From assembly GCA_934486705.1 (NCBI GenBank), contig CAKSQS010000001.1, forward strand, positions 62,001 to 126,000: a stretch of 64,000 nucleotides of DNA, written 5' to 3'. Shown here piece after piece: positions 1 to 8,205 of the stretch (positions within the stretch are counted from its first letter, which is position 1; each line of letters begins with the position of its first letter). This DNA is from an uncultured Eubacteriales bacterium. GTDB lineage: Bacteria; Bacillota; Clostridia; Oscillospirales; Acutalibacteraceae. The position numbers and the translations under genes are program-made. The notes under the pieces were generated by a model. It was not told where the DNA came from, did no database searches, and was given only the letters and a program-made list of their open reading frames with translations.

Positions 1-470
1 GAATAGGAGCGGTAGGGCGAGCGCACGTAAAGCCAGTTTTTTGAATCTGTCTGGGTTTCTCTTTGGGCGTCTATCATTGCCTGCATATACGGCCATACGT
101 TTTTATCAATCTGCTTTAACATACCGTTTATATATTTGGTGGGAATTTCGGTGAGGTTGCCCTCGTAATCGTAATTTTCTGGCAGCGGGTTTTGTGCGTT
201 TACAAGCAAAAGCTGTTCATAATTCGCGTCAAGCCCGTTAGGTCCTGTTGCGGGATAGCTCGGCGTGGGGTCTTCGCTCGATACATCCGATACCGACTCG
301 CTTACGGTGCTGCTGCCCTGCGAGACATCTGAGCCGCCGTCCTTTTTACTGCCGAACGCCGCCTTTAAAACAAATATTATAAGAAGTACAAGCAAAGCCA
401 GTACGCAAAGGCACACTCCGATAAAAATTCTTCGCTTTACTATAGCCTTATGTCTTTCTGCTCTTGTCAT
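1..470 (-). CDS. VanY-type D-alanyl-D-alanine carboxypeptidase, N-terminal part (runs off the window)
   Basis: I translated this by hand on the minus strand from an ATG at 470. It has a basic N-terminus, one membrane segment (about residues 14-36), a Ser/Asp-rich linker, and then LLLVNAQNPLP and YVRSPYRSY. The last two resemble the start of the VanY/DacB metallo-carboxypeptidase domain, which trims D-Ala from peptidoglycan stem peptides outside the membrane. The zinc ligands lie beyond the edge and cannot be checked. GGAGAG precedes the start, and lepA ends 17 bases upstream, so the two are probably co-transcribed. The membrane anchor is clear; the family call rests on two motifs. Confidence 0.72.
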   Translation of the reverse strand, partial: MTRAERHKAIVKRRIFIGVCLCVLALLVLLIIFVLKAAFGSKKDGGSDVSQGSSTVSESVSDVSSEDPTPSYPATGPNGLDANYEQLLLVNAQNPLPENYDYEGNLTEIPTKYINGMLKQIDKNVWPYMQAMIDAQRETQTDSKNWLYVRSPYRSY

Positions 471-486
471 TTTTTTAATACTCTCC

Positions 487-2292
487 TTATTCGTCAAGCT
501 TTAAAACCGCCATAAACGCCTCTTGCGGAACTTCAACCGAGCCTAAGCGGCGCATACGCTTTTTACCCTCTTTCTGCTTTTCAAGCAGCTTTTTCTTTCG
601 GGTTATATCGCCGCCGTAGCACTTGGCAAGAACGTCTTTTCTGAGCGCTTTGACCGTTTCGCGCGCGATTATCTTGCCCGAAACCGCCACCTGTATAGGT
701 ACTTCAAAAAGCTGGCGCGGAATGTAATCTTTCAGCTTTTCGGCAATGCGGCGGGCTTTGTTGTAAGCATTATCGGAATGAACTATAAACGAAAGCGCGT
801 CCACCACGTCGCCCGCAAGCATAACGTCAAGCTTTACAAGCTTTGATTTTTCATAGCCCTTTGCCTCGTAATCGTAGCTTGCGTAGCCCTTTGTGCGGGA
901 TTTAAGCGCGTCAAAGAAATCGTAAACAATTTCGCCCATAGGCATTACATAGTGTATATCCACCCTGTCGCCCATATACTTCATATCGGTATATGCGCCG
1001 CGGCGCTCCTCGCAAAGCTGCATAATTGCGCCCACGTATTCGCTCGGGCTGTAAATATGCACGTCCGCCACGGGCTCAAGCGCCTCGGCTATAACCGCGG
1101 GGTCGGGGTAGTTGGTGGGGTTATCCACCGTTACGGTCTCACCGTTTGTAAGCAGGAATTTATACTCAACGCTCGGCGCGGTGGTAACAAGGTCAAGGTT
1201 ATATTCGCGCTCAAGCCGTTCCTCAATAATTTCCATATGCAAAAGCCCCAAAAAGCCGCAGCGGAAACCGAAACCGAGCGCCTTTGAGCTTTCGGGCTCG
1301 AAAAGCAGCGACGCGTCGTTAAGGCTCAGCTTTTCAAGCGCCTCGCGAAGGTCGGGGTATTTTGCGCCGTCTGCCGGGTAAATTCCGCAGAACACTACGG
1401 GGTTTACTTTTCTGTAGCCCTCAAGCGGTGTGTCCGCAGGGTTTTCGGCAAGGGTTACGGTATCGCCCACGCGCGCTTCGTCCACCGTTTTGATTGATGC
1501 GGTAAGGTAGCCAACCTCGCCCGCCTCGAGCGTATCGCACGGCTCCATATATGTTGCGCGCTTTCTGCCTATTTCAACCGTATCGAAATCGGCGCCCGTC
1601 GCCATCATTTTAATTTTATCGCCGGTTTTAAGCCTGCCGCTTACCACCCTGAAATAAACCACAACGCCCTTGTACGGGTCGTAGTAGGAATCGAAAACAA
1701 GCGCTTTAAGCGGGGCTGACCTGTCGCCCTTAGGGGACGGAATATCTGTAACAATGCGCTCTAATACCTCTTCAACGTTAAGCCCCGTCTTGGCGGATAT
1801 CATAGGCGCGTCCTCTGCGGGAATACCTATAACGTCCTCAATTTCCTTCTTCACCCGCTCGGGCTCTGCCGAGGGCAGGTCTATTTTATTTATAACCGGC
1901 AAAAGCTCCAGCCCGTGATCCACCGCCAAATAGGTGTTGGCAAGGGTCTGCGCCTCTATTCCTTGGGACGCGTCCACCACAAGCACCGCGCCTTCGCACG
2001 CCGCGAGCGAGCGCGAAACCTCGTAGTTAAAGTCAACGTGCCCGGGGGTGTCAATAAGGTTCAGCTCGTATTCCTTGCCGTCCTTCGCCTTGTAGTAAAG
2101 CGTTACCGCGTGGGCTTTTATGGTAATGCCGCGCTCGCGCTCTAAGTCCATACTGTCAAGTATCTGTTCTTCCATATCGCGCTCGGCTACCGATTGCGTA
2201 AGCTCCAAAAGGCGGTCGGCAAGGGTAGATTTGCCGTGGTCTATATGCGCTACAATGCAAAAATTTCTTATGTTTTCAAGCGGAAAAGCCAC
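487..2292 (-). CDS. lepA: elongation factor 4 (LepA), back-translocating GTPase
   Basis: This is full-length LepA/EF4 (601 aa), a ribosome-bound GTPase that acts on stalled or mistranslocated ribosomes. Visible motifs are G1 AHIDHGKST (residues 15-23), switch I region RERGITIK, G3 DTPGH, G4 NKID, and the LepA-specific C-terminus with KKRMRRLGSVEVPQEAF. The start is GTG at 2292, seven bases after an AAGGAG ribosome site. A TTGAAA/TATAAT promoter lies just upstream. The gene is divergent from proB and is followed by the VanY-like gene. Confidence 0.98.
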   Translation of the reverse strand: MAFPLENIRNFCIVAHIDHGKSTLADRLLELTQSVAERDMEEQILDSMDLERERGITIKAHAVTLYYKAKDGKEYELNLIDTPGHVDFNYEVSRSLAACEGAVLVVDASQGIEAQTLANTYLAVDHGLELLPVINKIDLPSAEPERVKKEIEDVIGIPAEDAPMISAKTGLNVEEVLERIVTDIPSPKGDRSAPLKALVFDSYYDPYKGVVVYFRVVSGRLKTGDKIKMMATGADFDTVEIGRKRATYMEPCDTLEAGEVGYLTASIKTVDEARVGDTVTLAENPADTPLEGYRKVNPVVFCGIYPADGAKYPDLREALEKLSLNDASLLFEPESSKALGFGFRCGFLGLLHMEIIEERLEREYNLDLVTTAPSVEYKFLLTNGETVTVDNPTNYPDPAVIAEALEPVADVHIYSPSEYVGAIMQLCEERRGAYTDMKYMGDRVDIHYVMPMGEIVYDFFDALKSRTKGYASYDYEAKGYEKSKLVKLDVMLAGDVVDALSFIVHSDNAYNKARRIAEKLKDYIPRQLFEVPIQVAVSGKIIARETVKALRKDVLAKCYGGDITRKKKLLEKQKEGKKRMRRLGSVEVPQEAFMAVLKLDE

Positions 2293-2324
2293 TGTTGTTT
2301 CTCCTTATAAAGATATTCTTTTAT

Positions 2325-2353
2325 ATTATAATACATAGCGGTAATTTTTTCAA
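2325..2353 (-). promoter_or_regulatory. promoter of lepA
   Basis: On the minus strand TTGAAA (2353-2348) and TATAAT (2330-2325) are separated by exactly 17 bases, and the GTG start of lepA is 32 bases further on. This is a strong vegetative-type promoter by sequence. Confidence 0.8.
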
Positions 2354-2391
2354 TTATTTTTCGTATAAAAATAAATGCGTAATTGTTAAAA

Positions 2392-2411
2392 GTGTCACCC
2401 ATCATTGACAC
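2392..2411. promoter_or_regulatory. inverted repeat in the lepA/proB divergent region
   Basis: GTGTCA and TGACAC form a perfect 6-bp inverted repeat with an 8-base spacer between the two divergent promoters. It could be a repressor site; no regulator can be named. Confidence 0.35.
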
Positions 2412-2448
2412 TTGTACAACCGTAAATATGATTTTTTAAAAATAACAG

Positions 2449-2477
2449 TGGAAATCGGGCTTGCAATGCGTTATAAT
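2449..2477 (+). promoter_or_regulatory. candidate promoter of proBAC
   Basis: A consensus TATAAT (2472-2477) lies 34 bases before proB, with a weak TGGAAA 17 bases upstream. The -10 box is convincing and the -35 box is not. No T-box or other structured leader fits in the short leader. Confidence 0.5.
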
Positions 2478-2511
2478 ATAAAAGTATATGTAAAAAGACG
2501 GAGACGGGAAA

Positions 2512-3282
2512 ATGCGAATTGTAATAAAAATAGGAACATCAACTCTGGCGCACCCCTCGGGGCTGCTTAATATAAAGCGGGTTGAGGAGCTTTGCAAAAT
2601 TATGAGCGACCTGAAAAACGCGGGGAACGAAATAATACTTGTGTCCTCGGGCGCTATTGCCATGGGCGTGGGTAAGCTGTCACTCCCTGAAAAGCCGCGC
2701 GATATACCCACACGTCAGGCAGCGGCGGCGGTAGGACAGTGCGAGCTTATGTATACCTATGATAAGCTCTTTGCCGAGTATAACCACACCGTAGCGCAGA
2801 TACTTATAACAGGCGACGATGTGGAGCACGAAAACCGCAGGCATAATTTTGAAAACACAATATTAAGGCTTTTGCAGTTGGGCGTGCTGCCGATTATAAA
2901 CGAGAACGACACCATCTCAACCGACGAAATAGTCATAGGTGATAACGATACCTTGGGCGCGATAGTGGCAAAGGCGGTAGGCGCCGACCTGTTTATACTG
3001 CTTTCGGATATAGACGGGCTTTTCACCGCCGACCCGCACAAGGATGAAAACGCGCGGCTTATAGACGTGGTTGAAGAAATAACGCCCGAAATAGAAAAAA
3101 TGACGGGCGGGGCGGGCTCAAAGCTCGGCACGGGCGGTATGACCACAAAATTAAAGGCTGCCGCAACCGCAAACGCCGCGGGAATAGATATGGTAATAGC
3201 AAACGGCAAAAACCCGAAGCTGCTTTACGATATTGTGGACGGCAAAAACGTGGGAACAAAATTTTTGGCAAAAAAGGCGTGA
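2512..3282 (+). CDS. proB: glutamate 5-kinase, short form without PUA domain
   Basis: This enzyme phosphorylates glutamate at the gamma-carboxyl, the first step of proline synthesis. The amino-acid-kinase fold is evident from KIGTSTL (residues 7-13), SSGAIAMG, INENDT and the nucleotide-site stretch LGTGGMTTKL. At 256 aa it contains only the kinase domain; the E. coli type enzyme is about 367 aa with a C-terminal PUA domain. GGAGACGGG precedes the ATG. It begins the proB-proA-proC cluster, with proA starting 8 bases after its stop. Confidence 0.96.
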   Translation: MRIVIKIGTSTLAHPSGLLNIKRVEELCKIMSDLKNAGNEIILVSSGAIAMGVGKLSLPEKPRDIPTRQAAAAVGQCELMYTYDKLFAEYNHTVAQILITGDDVEHENRRHNFENTILRLLQLGVLPIINENDTISTDEIVIGDNDTLGAIVAKAVGADLFILLSDIDGLFTADPHKDENARLIDVVEEITPEIEKMTGGAGSKLGTGGMTTKLKAAATANAAGIDMVIANGKNPKLLYDIVDGKNVGTKFLAKKA

Positions 3283-3289
3283 AAAAAGA

Positions 3290-4522
3290 ATGACTACTAT
3301 GGAAATACTTAAAAAAGCAAAGGCATTGGAGCTTTCCTCCGCTCCGCTTACGACCGAGCGGAAAAACACGGCGATAATGCTTTGCGCCGACGCTTTGTGC
3401 GAAAGTGCGGCGGAAATTTTAAAAGCAAACGCCAAAGACGTTGAAAACGCCCGCGGCAAAATAAGCGAGGTTATGATAGACCGCCTAAGGCTTGACGAAA
3501 CGCGGATTGCCGCCATGGCGGACGGTATGCGCGCGGTAGCGCAGCTGCCCGACCCCGTGGGCAGGGTGCTTGAGGATATTAAGCGGGCTGACGGGCTTGA
3601 CATTAAAAAAATATCGGTGCCTATGGGCGTGGTGGCTATAATTTACGAAAGCCGCCCGAACGTTACGTCCGACGCGGCGGCGCTTTGCTTTAAATCAGGC
3701 AATATTTGCATATTGCGCAGCGGCAAAGAAGCGTACGGCAGCGCCCGCGCAATAGTTACGGCGCTTAAAAAGGGACTTGCTGCGGCGGGTCTTTCGGAAG
3801 ATTATGTAAACCTTATTGAAGACACCACGCGCGCCAGCGCAAACGAGCTTATGACGGCGGATGGGTATATTGACCTGCTTATTCCGCGCGGCGGCAAGGG
3901 GCTTATTAAAGCCTGCGTTGAAAACGCTACCGTGCCCTGCATTGAAACGGGAACGGGAATTTGCCACATTTACATTGATAAATCGGCGGATATTGAAAAG
4001 GCGCTTAAAATAGTGAACAACGCCAAAACCTCCCGTCCGTCGGTTTGCAATGCGGCTGAGGTGTGCCTTGTGCATAAGGATATTGCGGCGGAATTTTTGC
4101 CGAGACTGGCGGAAATATTTAAGGACCGCGTGGAAATTCGCGGGGATGAAACGGTTTGCAAAATTATAAACGCCGTTCCCGCTGCGGCAGAGGATTTTGA
4201 CACAGAGTTTTTGGATTATATAATGGCGGTAGGCGTGGTAGACAGCCTTGAAGACGCCGAGCGGCACATAGCCTTGCACTCCACCCACCACAGCGATTGC
4301 ATTGTAACCGAGGATATGTCGGCGGCGGCGCACTTTACCGCGCGGGTAGACTCTGCGGCGGTTTATGTAAACGCGTCCACTCGGTTTACCGACGGCGGCG
4401 AGTTCGGGTTAGGCTGCGAAATGGGAATATCCACCCAAAAGCTGCACGCAAGAGGACCTATGGGGCTTTGCGAGCTTAACACCTACAAATATGTTATAAA
4501 CGGAAACGGGCACATTAGATAA
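3290..4522 (+). CDS. proA: glutamate-5-semialdehyde dehydrogenase (gamma-glutamyl phosphate reductase)
   Basis: This enzyme reduces glutamyl-5-phosphate to glutamate semialdehyde with NADPH, the second proline step. The aldehyde-dehydrogenase fold is shown by YESRPNVTSDAA, and the catalytic Cys in SRPSVCNAAE lies near residue 253. The length (410 aa) is normal. I place the start at ATG 3290, just after the proB stop; the same frame is open upstream to 3233, but that would overlap proB and add non-family residues. The ribosome site is weak, so translational coupling to proB is likely. Confidence 0.96.
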   Translation: MTTMEILKKAKALELSSAPLTTERKNTAIMLCADALCESAAEILKANAKDVENARGKISEVMIDRLRLDETRIAAMADGMRAVAQLPDPVGRVLEDIKRADGLDIKKISVPMGVVAIIYESRPNVTSDAAALCFKSGNICILRSGKEAYGSARAIVTALKKGLAAAGLSEDYVNLIEDTTRASANELMTADGYIDLLIPRGGKGLIKACVENATVPCIETGTGICHIYIDKSADIEKALKIVNNAKTSRPSVCNAAEVCLVHKDIAAEFLPRLAEIFKDRVEIRGDETVCKIINAVPAAAEDFDTEFLDYIMAVGVVDSLEDAERHIALHSTHHSDCIVTEDMSAAAHFTARVDSAAVYVNASTRFTDGGEFGLGCEMGISTQKLHARGPMGLCELNTYKYVINGNGHIR

Positions 4523-4539
4523 CAGCGGAGGGAATAAAA

Positions 4540-5343
4540 ATGTCAGAGGTTAAATTCGGATTTATAGGCACGGGAAATATGGGCTCGGCAATAGCGCGGG
4601 CGGTAAGAAAATCACTGCCCGGGCACGAGATACTTTTATCGGATAAAAACGAAGCTAAAGCGCAGTCCTTAGCAACCGAGTTCGGCTGCCGCACAGCCGA
4701 CACAAAAACCGTGGCGCGCGAGGCAAAATATGTAGTTTTGGGCGTAAAGCCGCAGGTTTTGCCCGCAGCGCTTGCAGAGCTTAAAGAGGAGCTTGCCGCG
4801 CGGCGCGACCGCTTTATTATAGTAACGATGGTGGCGGGTGTACCCATAGCGCGCTACACCGAGCTTTTGGGGCAGGAATACCCCATAATAAGAATAATGC
4901 CGAACACGCCTGTGTCGGTTGGCGAGGGCGTTGTGGTTTTTGCCGCGTCCGACGGGGTGTTTATGGATGAAATAACCGAGTTCTGCAACTGTATGCGCCA
5001 CGCGGGAACGGTTGATAGGACCGACGAAAAGCTGATAGACGCGGTTTGCGCGCTTTCGGGCTGCGGGCCTGCGTTTGTTTATATGTTTGCCGACGCATTA
5101 GCCTCAGCCGGCGTTGAGTGCGGGCTTGCGCGCGATAAAGCGGAGGAATACGCCGTGCAAACTGTAATTGGCGCCGCACGCTTAATGCAGGGCGGCGAAA
5201 AGCACCCCGATAAATTAAAGGACGAGGTTTGCAGCCCCGCAGGTGCTACAATAGCGGGCGTTCATTCGCTTGAAAGGGCGGCGTTCAGAGGGAGCGTTAT
5301 GGACGCGATAACCGCCGCTTTCAACAAAACAAAAGGACTGTAA
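4540..5343 (+). CDS. proC: pyrroline-5-carboxylate reductase
   Basis: This is the last enzyme of proline synthesis, reducing P5C to proline. An N-terminal Rossmann motif GFIGTGNMGSA (about residues 7-17) binds the nicotinamide cofactor. The C-terminal dimerisation domain carries GCGPAFVYMFADAL and CSPAGATIAGVHSLE, typical of ProC. It is 267 aa, a normal length. It follows proA by 17 bases with a GGAGGG ribosome site, completing a contiguous proBAC pathway operon. Confidence 0.97.
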   Translation: MSEVKFGFIGTGNMGSAIARAVRKSLPGHEILLSDKNEAKAQSLATEFGCRTADTKTVAREAKYVVLGVKPQVLPAALAELKEELAARRDRFIIVTMVAGVPIARYTELLGQEYPIIRIMPNTPVSVGEGVVVFAASDGVFMDEITEFCNCMRHAGTVDRTDEKLIDAVCALSGCGPAFVYMFADALASAGVECGLARDKAEEYAVQTVIGAARLMQGGEKHPDKLKDEVCSPAGATIAGVHSLERAAFRGSVMDAITAAFNKTKGL

Positions 5344-5349
5344 TAAAGC

Positions 5350-6141
5350 TTGAAAATATTAGCGATAGGCGATGTTTGCGGCAGTCTCGGCTGCGAGGCG
5401 GTAAGAAAATGGCTGCCCACGCTTAAAAAGGAAAAAAAGATTGATTTTACCGTTATAAACGGCGAAAACTCCGCCGACGGCAACGGCATAACGCCTGATA
5501 GCGCGGAAATGCTTTTTGCCTGCGGGGCGGACGTTATAACAGGCGGAAACCATTCTATGAGAAGAAAATCGGCGTACAGCCTGCTCGATGAAAACGATTG
5601 CGTGCTGCGCCCCGCAAATTTGGAGGGGGACGCTGCGGGCAAGGGGTATTGCCTTGCAGACCTCGGCTACACTACGGTTGCGGTTATAAATCTTTTGGGC
5701 AGGGTTTACCTTGACCGCGTTGCCGCTTCTAACCCGTTTATTGCGGCGGATGAGCTGATAAAAAAAGCACAGGCTGACGGCGCAAAAATCATTATTGTGG
5801 ATTTTCACGCCGAGGCAACCAGCGAAAAAAGGGCGCTCGGGTTTTATTTGGACGGTAAAATATCCACCCTGTTCGGAACGCACACCCATGTGCAAACGGC
5901 GGACAGCCAGATACTGAAAAACGGCACGGGATATATAACCGACCTTGGAATGACAGGACCTGCCGACTCCTGCTTAGGGGTTAAAAACGAGATTATTATT
6001 GACAGGCTGAAAAACGGCGGCGCGGCGCGGTTTGAACAAGCCGACGGCAGAAAAATGCTTAACGGCTGCATTTTTGGAATTGACCGCGCGAGCGGCAAAA
6101 CCGTGGGAGTGGAACGGATATATATTGAAGAAAGGAATTGA
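5350..6141 (+). CDS. YmdB-family metallophosphoesterase (2',3'-cyclic nucleotide phosphodiesterase type)
   Basis: The protein (263 aa) matches the YmdB/TIGR00282 family throughout: IGDVCGS at the N-terminus, NGENS, GGNHS, DFHAEATSEK and GTHTHVQTAD supply the usual two-metal ligands. The B. subtilis member hydrolyses cyclic nucleotide monophosphates and affects biofilm and motility decisions; the role here is inferred. The start is TTG at 5350, six bases after proC, with no good ribosome site, suggesting coupling to proC. The next gene begins at its stop codon. Confidence 0.9.
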   Translation: MKILAIGDVCGSLGCEAVRKWLPTLKKEKKIDFTVINGENSADGNGITPDSAEMLFACGADVITGGNHSMRRKSAYSLLDENDCVLRPANLEGDAAGKGYCLADLGYTTVAVINLLGRVYLDRVAASNPFIAADELIKKAQADGAKIIIVDFHAEATSEKRALGFYLDGKISTLFGTHTHVQTADSQILKNGTGYITDLGMTGPADSCLGVKNEIIIDRLKNGGAARFEQADGRKMLNGCIFGIDRASGKTVGVERIYIEERN

Positions 6142-6146
6142 GGCGC

Positions 6147-7784
6147 TTGAAAAGGCTTAAAACAGCTGCGATTATTTTATTGGCTTTAATATTCTTATGC
6201 GGCTGCCGCGCAAAGCCGGGCAGCACCTCATCCTCGGCAGAGCCGCCTGCGGCGGTTGCGGCTGCGGGCAGCAGAGATTATTTAACCATGCTGTACTCTG
6301 CGGCGGATACCTTTAACCCCTACACCGCCGCGACGGATATTAACCGCCAGCTGTGCCGCCTTTTATACGAGCCGCTTTTAAAAACCGATAATTCCTATAA
6401 TATAAGCTACTCATTGGCGCAAAGCGCCGAGGTAAAGGGCAAGGAATGCACCGTGACCCTTAAAAGCCGCTATTTTTCGGACGGCTCAGCCCTTACAGCA
6501 GACGATGTGGTTTATTCCTTTAATCTTGCAAAAAAATCCAATACCGAATATGCCCACAAGCTGTACGAGGCGCTTTCCGCCACGGTTAGAGACAGTAAAA
6601 CCGTGGTAATAAAGCTTGGCCGCGCCGACCCGTATTTTGCAAATACGCTTGATTTTCCCATTATTAAAAAGGGGTCGGATACCCGAACCGATTCGGATGG
6701 TGTTACCCACCCGCCGATAGGCTGCGGCAGATTTAAGCTTAACGACAGCGAAGATAAGCTGATAACAAACGAGCACGACCCCGGCAAAAACCGCACGATA
6801 AAAGAAATAAGGCTTATAAACGCGCCCGACAGCGAGGCTGTGGGGCACTATGTGGAAATAGGCGCGGCGGATATGTACTACAGCGATATATCCGACGGAA
6901 ATATTCTGCGAATGAGCGGAAAAAAGGTGAATATAAACTTAAATCACTTAATATATATAGGTGCGAACCTATCGGACGAACGGCTTTCCCTTAACGCCCT
7001 GCGGCAGGCAATTTCCTCTGGGCTTGACCGAAAAGAGATATGCCGCGACGGATATTTTAACAACGCTTTGCCCGCAAACGGCTTTTTCAACCCCGCGTGG
7101 GACGCGGTAAAATCTGTGCAAAATATAAATTTACAGGCAAATAAAGAAATAACTGTTGAGAATTTAGAAGAAATAGGATATAATAAGTTAGATAGTGCAG
7201 GTGTGCGCACAAACGGCGCGGGCAAAAAGCTTAAATTTGAGCTGCTTGTGAATAAGGAAAACCGATTGCGCGTAACCGCCGCAAGGATAATTGCAAACAG
7301 GCTTTCGGAGTACGGCATTTCCGTTAATGTGGCGGAAAAGAGCTTTGCAGATTACACTGCGGCACTGTCATCGGGCAATTTTCAGCTTTATTTGGCAGAG
7401 GTTGCAATAACGCCGAATATGGATATTTCAAGCCTTGTAACCGAGGGCGGCAGCGCTGCCTACGGAATAAAAAAGCCTGAAAAAAAGGAAGACGAGAAAA
7501 AAGCGGACGAAAAAACGGAGCAAACGAGCAGCACCGAAAGCACCGCAAGCGATACGCAGCAAACGGAGGAGCAAAGCCTTACTGCGGCAGAATTGGTAAG
7601 CGGCTTTTACGCAGGCACAAATACACTTGCCGATTTAAGCAGCGTTTTGCAGACCGAAATGCCGATAATACCGCTTTGCTACCGAACCGGCGTACTTTTT
7701 TACAATGATAAAATTGAAAACGTAAATAATTCTTCTTGCAGTGATATTTATTTTTCAATTGACTCATACAGCGTAGGCAAATAA
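6147..7784 (+). CDS. peptide/oligopeptide-type ABC substrate-binding lipoprotein (SBP family 5)
   Basis: A lipoprotein signal (MKRLKT, hydrophobic stretch, lipobox LCGC) is followed by a family-5 solute-binding domain: DTFNPYTAATDINRQL, LLYEPLL and ADDVVYSFNLAK are typical. No permease or ATPase genes are adjacent, so its partner is unknown. I prefer TTG 6147 because AAAGGA lies 10 bases upstream; an in-frame TTG at 6138 is an alternative. Odd feature: a Lys/Glu/Thr/Ser-rich low-complexity segment of roughly 40 residues (DNA about 7478-7577) interrupts the C-terminal lobe. Confidence 0.85.
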   Translation: MKRLKTAAIILLALIFLCGCRAKPGSTSSSAEPPAAVAAAGSRDYLTMLYSAADTFNPYTAATDINRQLCRLLYEPLLKTDNSYNISYSLAQSAEVKGKECTVTLKSRYFSDGSALTADDVVYSFNLAKKSNTEYAHKLYEALSATVRDSKTVVIKLGRADPYFANTLDFPIIKKGSDTRTDSDGVTHPPIGCGRFKLNDSEDKLITNEHDPGKNRTIKEIRLINAPDSEAVGHYVEIGAADMYYSDISDGNILRMSGKKVNINLNHLIYIGANLSDERLSLNALRQAISSGLDRKEICRDGYFNNALPANGFFNPAWDAVKSVQNINLQANKEITVENLEEIGYNKLDSAGVRTNGAGKKLKFELLVNKENRLRVTAARIIANRLSEYGISVNVAEKSFADYTAALSSGNFQLYLAEVAITPNMDISSLVTEGGSAAYGIKKPEKKEDEKKADEKTEQTSSTESTASDTQQTEEQSLTAAELVSGFYAGTNTLADLSSVLQTEMPIIPLCYRTGVLFYNDKIENVNNSSCSDIYFSIDSYSVGK

Positions 7785-7825
7785 ATCAACCTGCGCAATA
7801 TTAAAGCAAAATAGGAGGATATGTT

Positions 7826-8176
7826 ATGATAGCTTATGAAACAAGACTGGGAAAGATAGATATAACCGAGGTGTATCTTTCCAAGCTCATAGGTCATGAG
7901 GTGACGTCCTGCTTCGGCGTTGTTGGTATGATACCCAGCGACAGCCGACAGAAAGTTTTGGGAATGCTTTCAAAGGTAAGAAGAGCCGATACCGGAATAC
8001 GCGTTATCGGAAACGCCGACGCAATATCGGTTGAGCTGCATATCGTTGTGACATACGGTATGAACATCAACGCGATTGCGGCGAGCATTACCGAGAAGGT
8101 AAAATATGCCGTTAAGGAAATTGCGGGCATTACGGTTGACCGCGTTACCATTAAGATAGACGGTATTAAGGAATAA
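7826..8176 (+). CDS. Asp23/Gls24 family protein
   Basis: This 116-aa protein is a one-domain Asp23/Gls24 (alkaline shock protein) homologue. The alternating pattern ending in VKYAVKEIAGITVDRVTIKIDGI is typical. In many Firmicutes a member of this family sits just upstream of a DAK2/FakA-like gene, as here. Family proteins are linked to envelope stress; the molecular function is not established. AGGAGGA precedes the ATG. It is probably co-transcribed with the next gene. Confidence 0.9.
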   Translation: MIAYETRLGKIDITEVYLSKLIGHEVTSCFGVVGMIPSDSRQKVLGMLSKVRRADTGIRVIGNADAISVELHIVVTYGMNINAIAASITEKVKYAVKEIAGITVDRVTIKIDGIKE

Positions 8177-8205
8177 GCCTTAAGGCTTGTAAGGAGTGTT
8201 TACTT

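Noticed and set aside
952..1381. Open frames on the plus strand inside lepA
   Set aside because: They are antisense to a fully conserved gene, have no ribosome sites and show no family features.
2354..2511. T-box or proline-responsive leader before proB
   Set aside because: The leader after the -10 box is only about 30 bases, too short for a T-box, and no anticodon-like stem is seen.
3695..4333. Long minus-strand frame inside proA
   Set aside because: Composition is His/Arg/Tyr-rich in the way typical of reverse-strand reading of a conserved gene; proA is intact.
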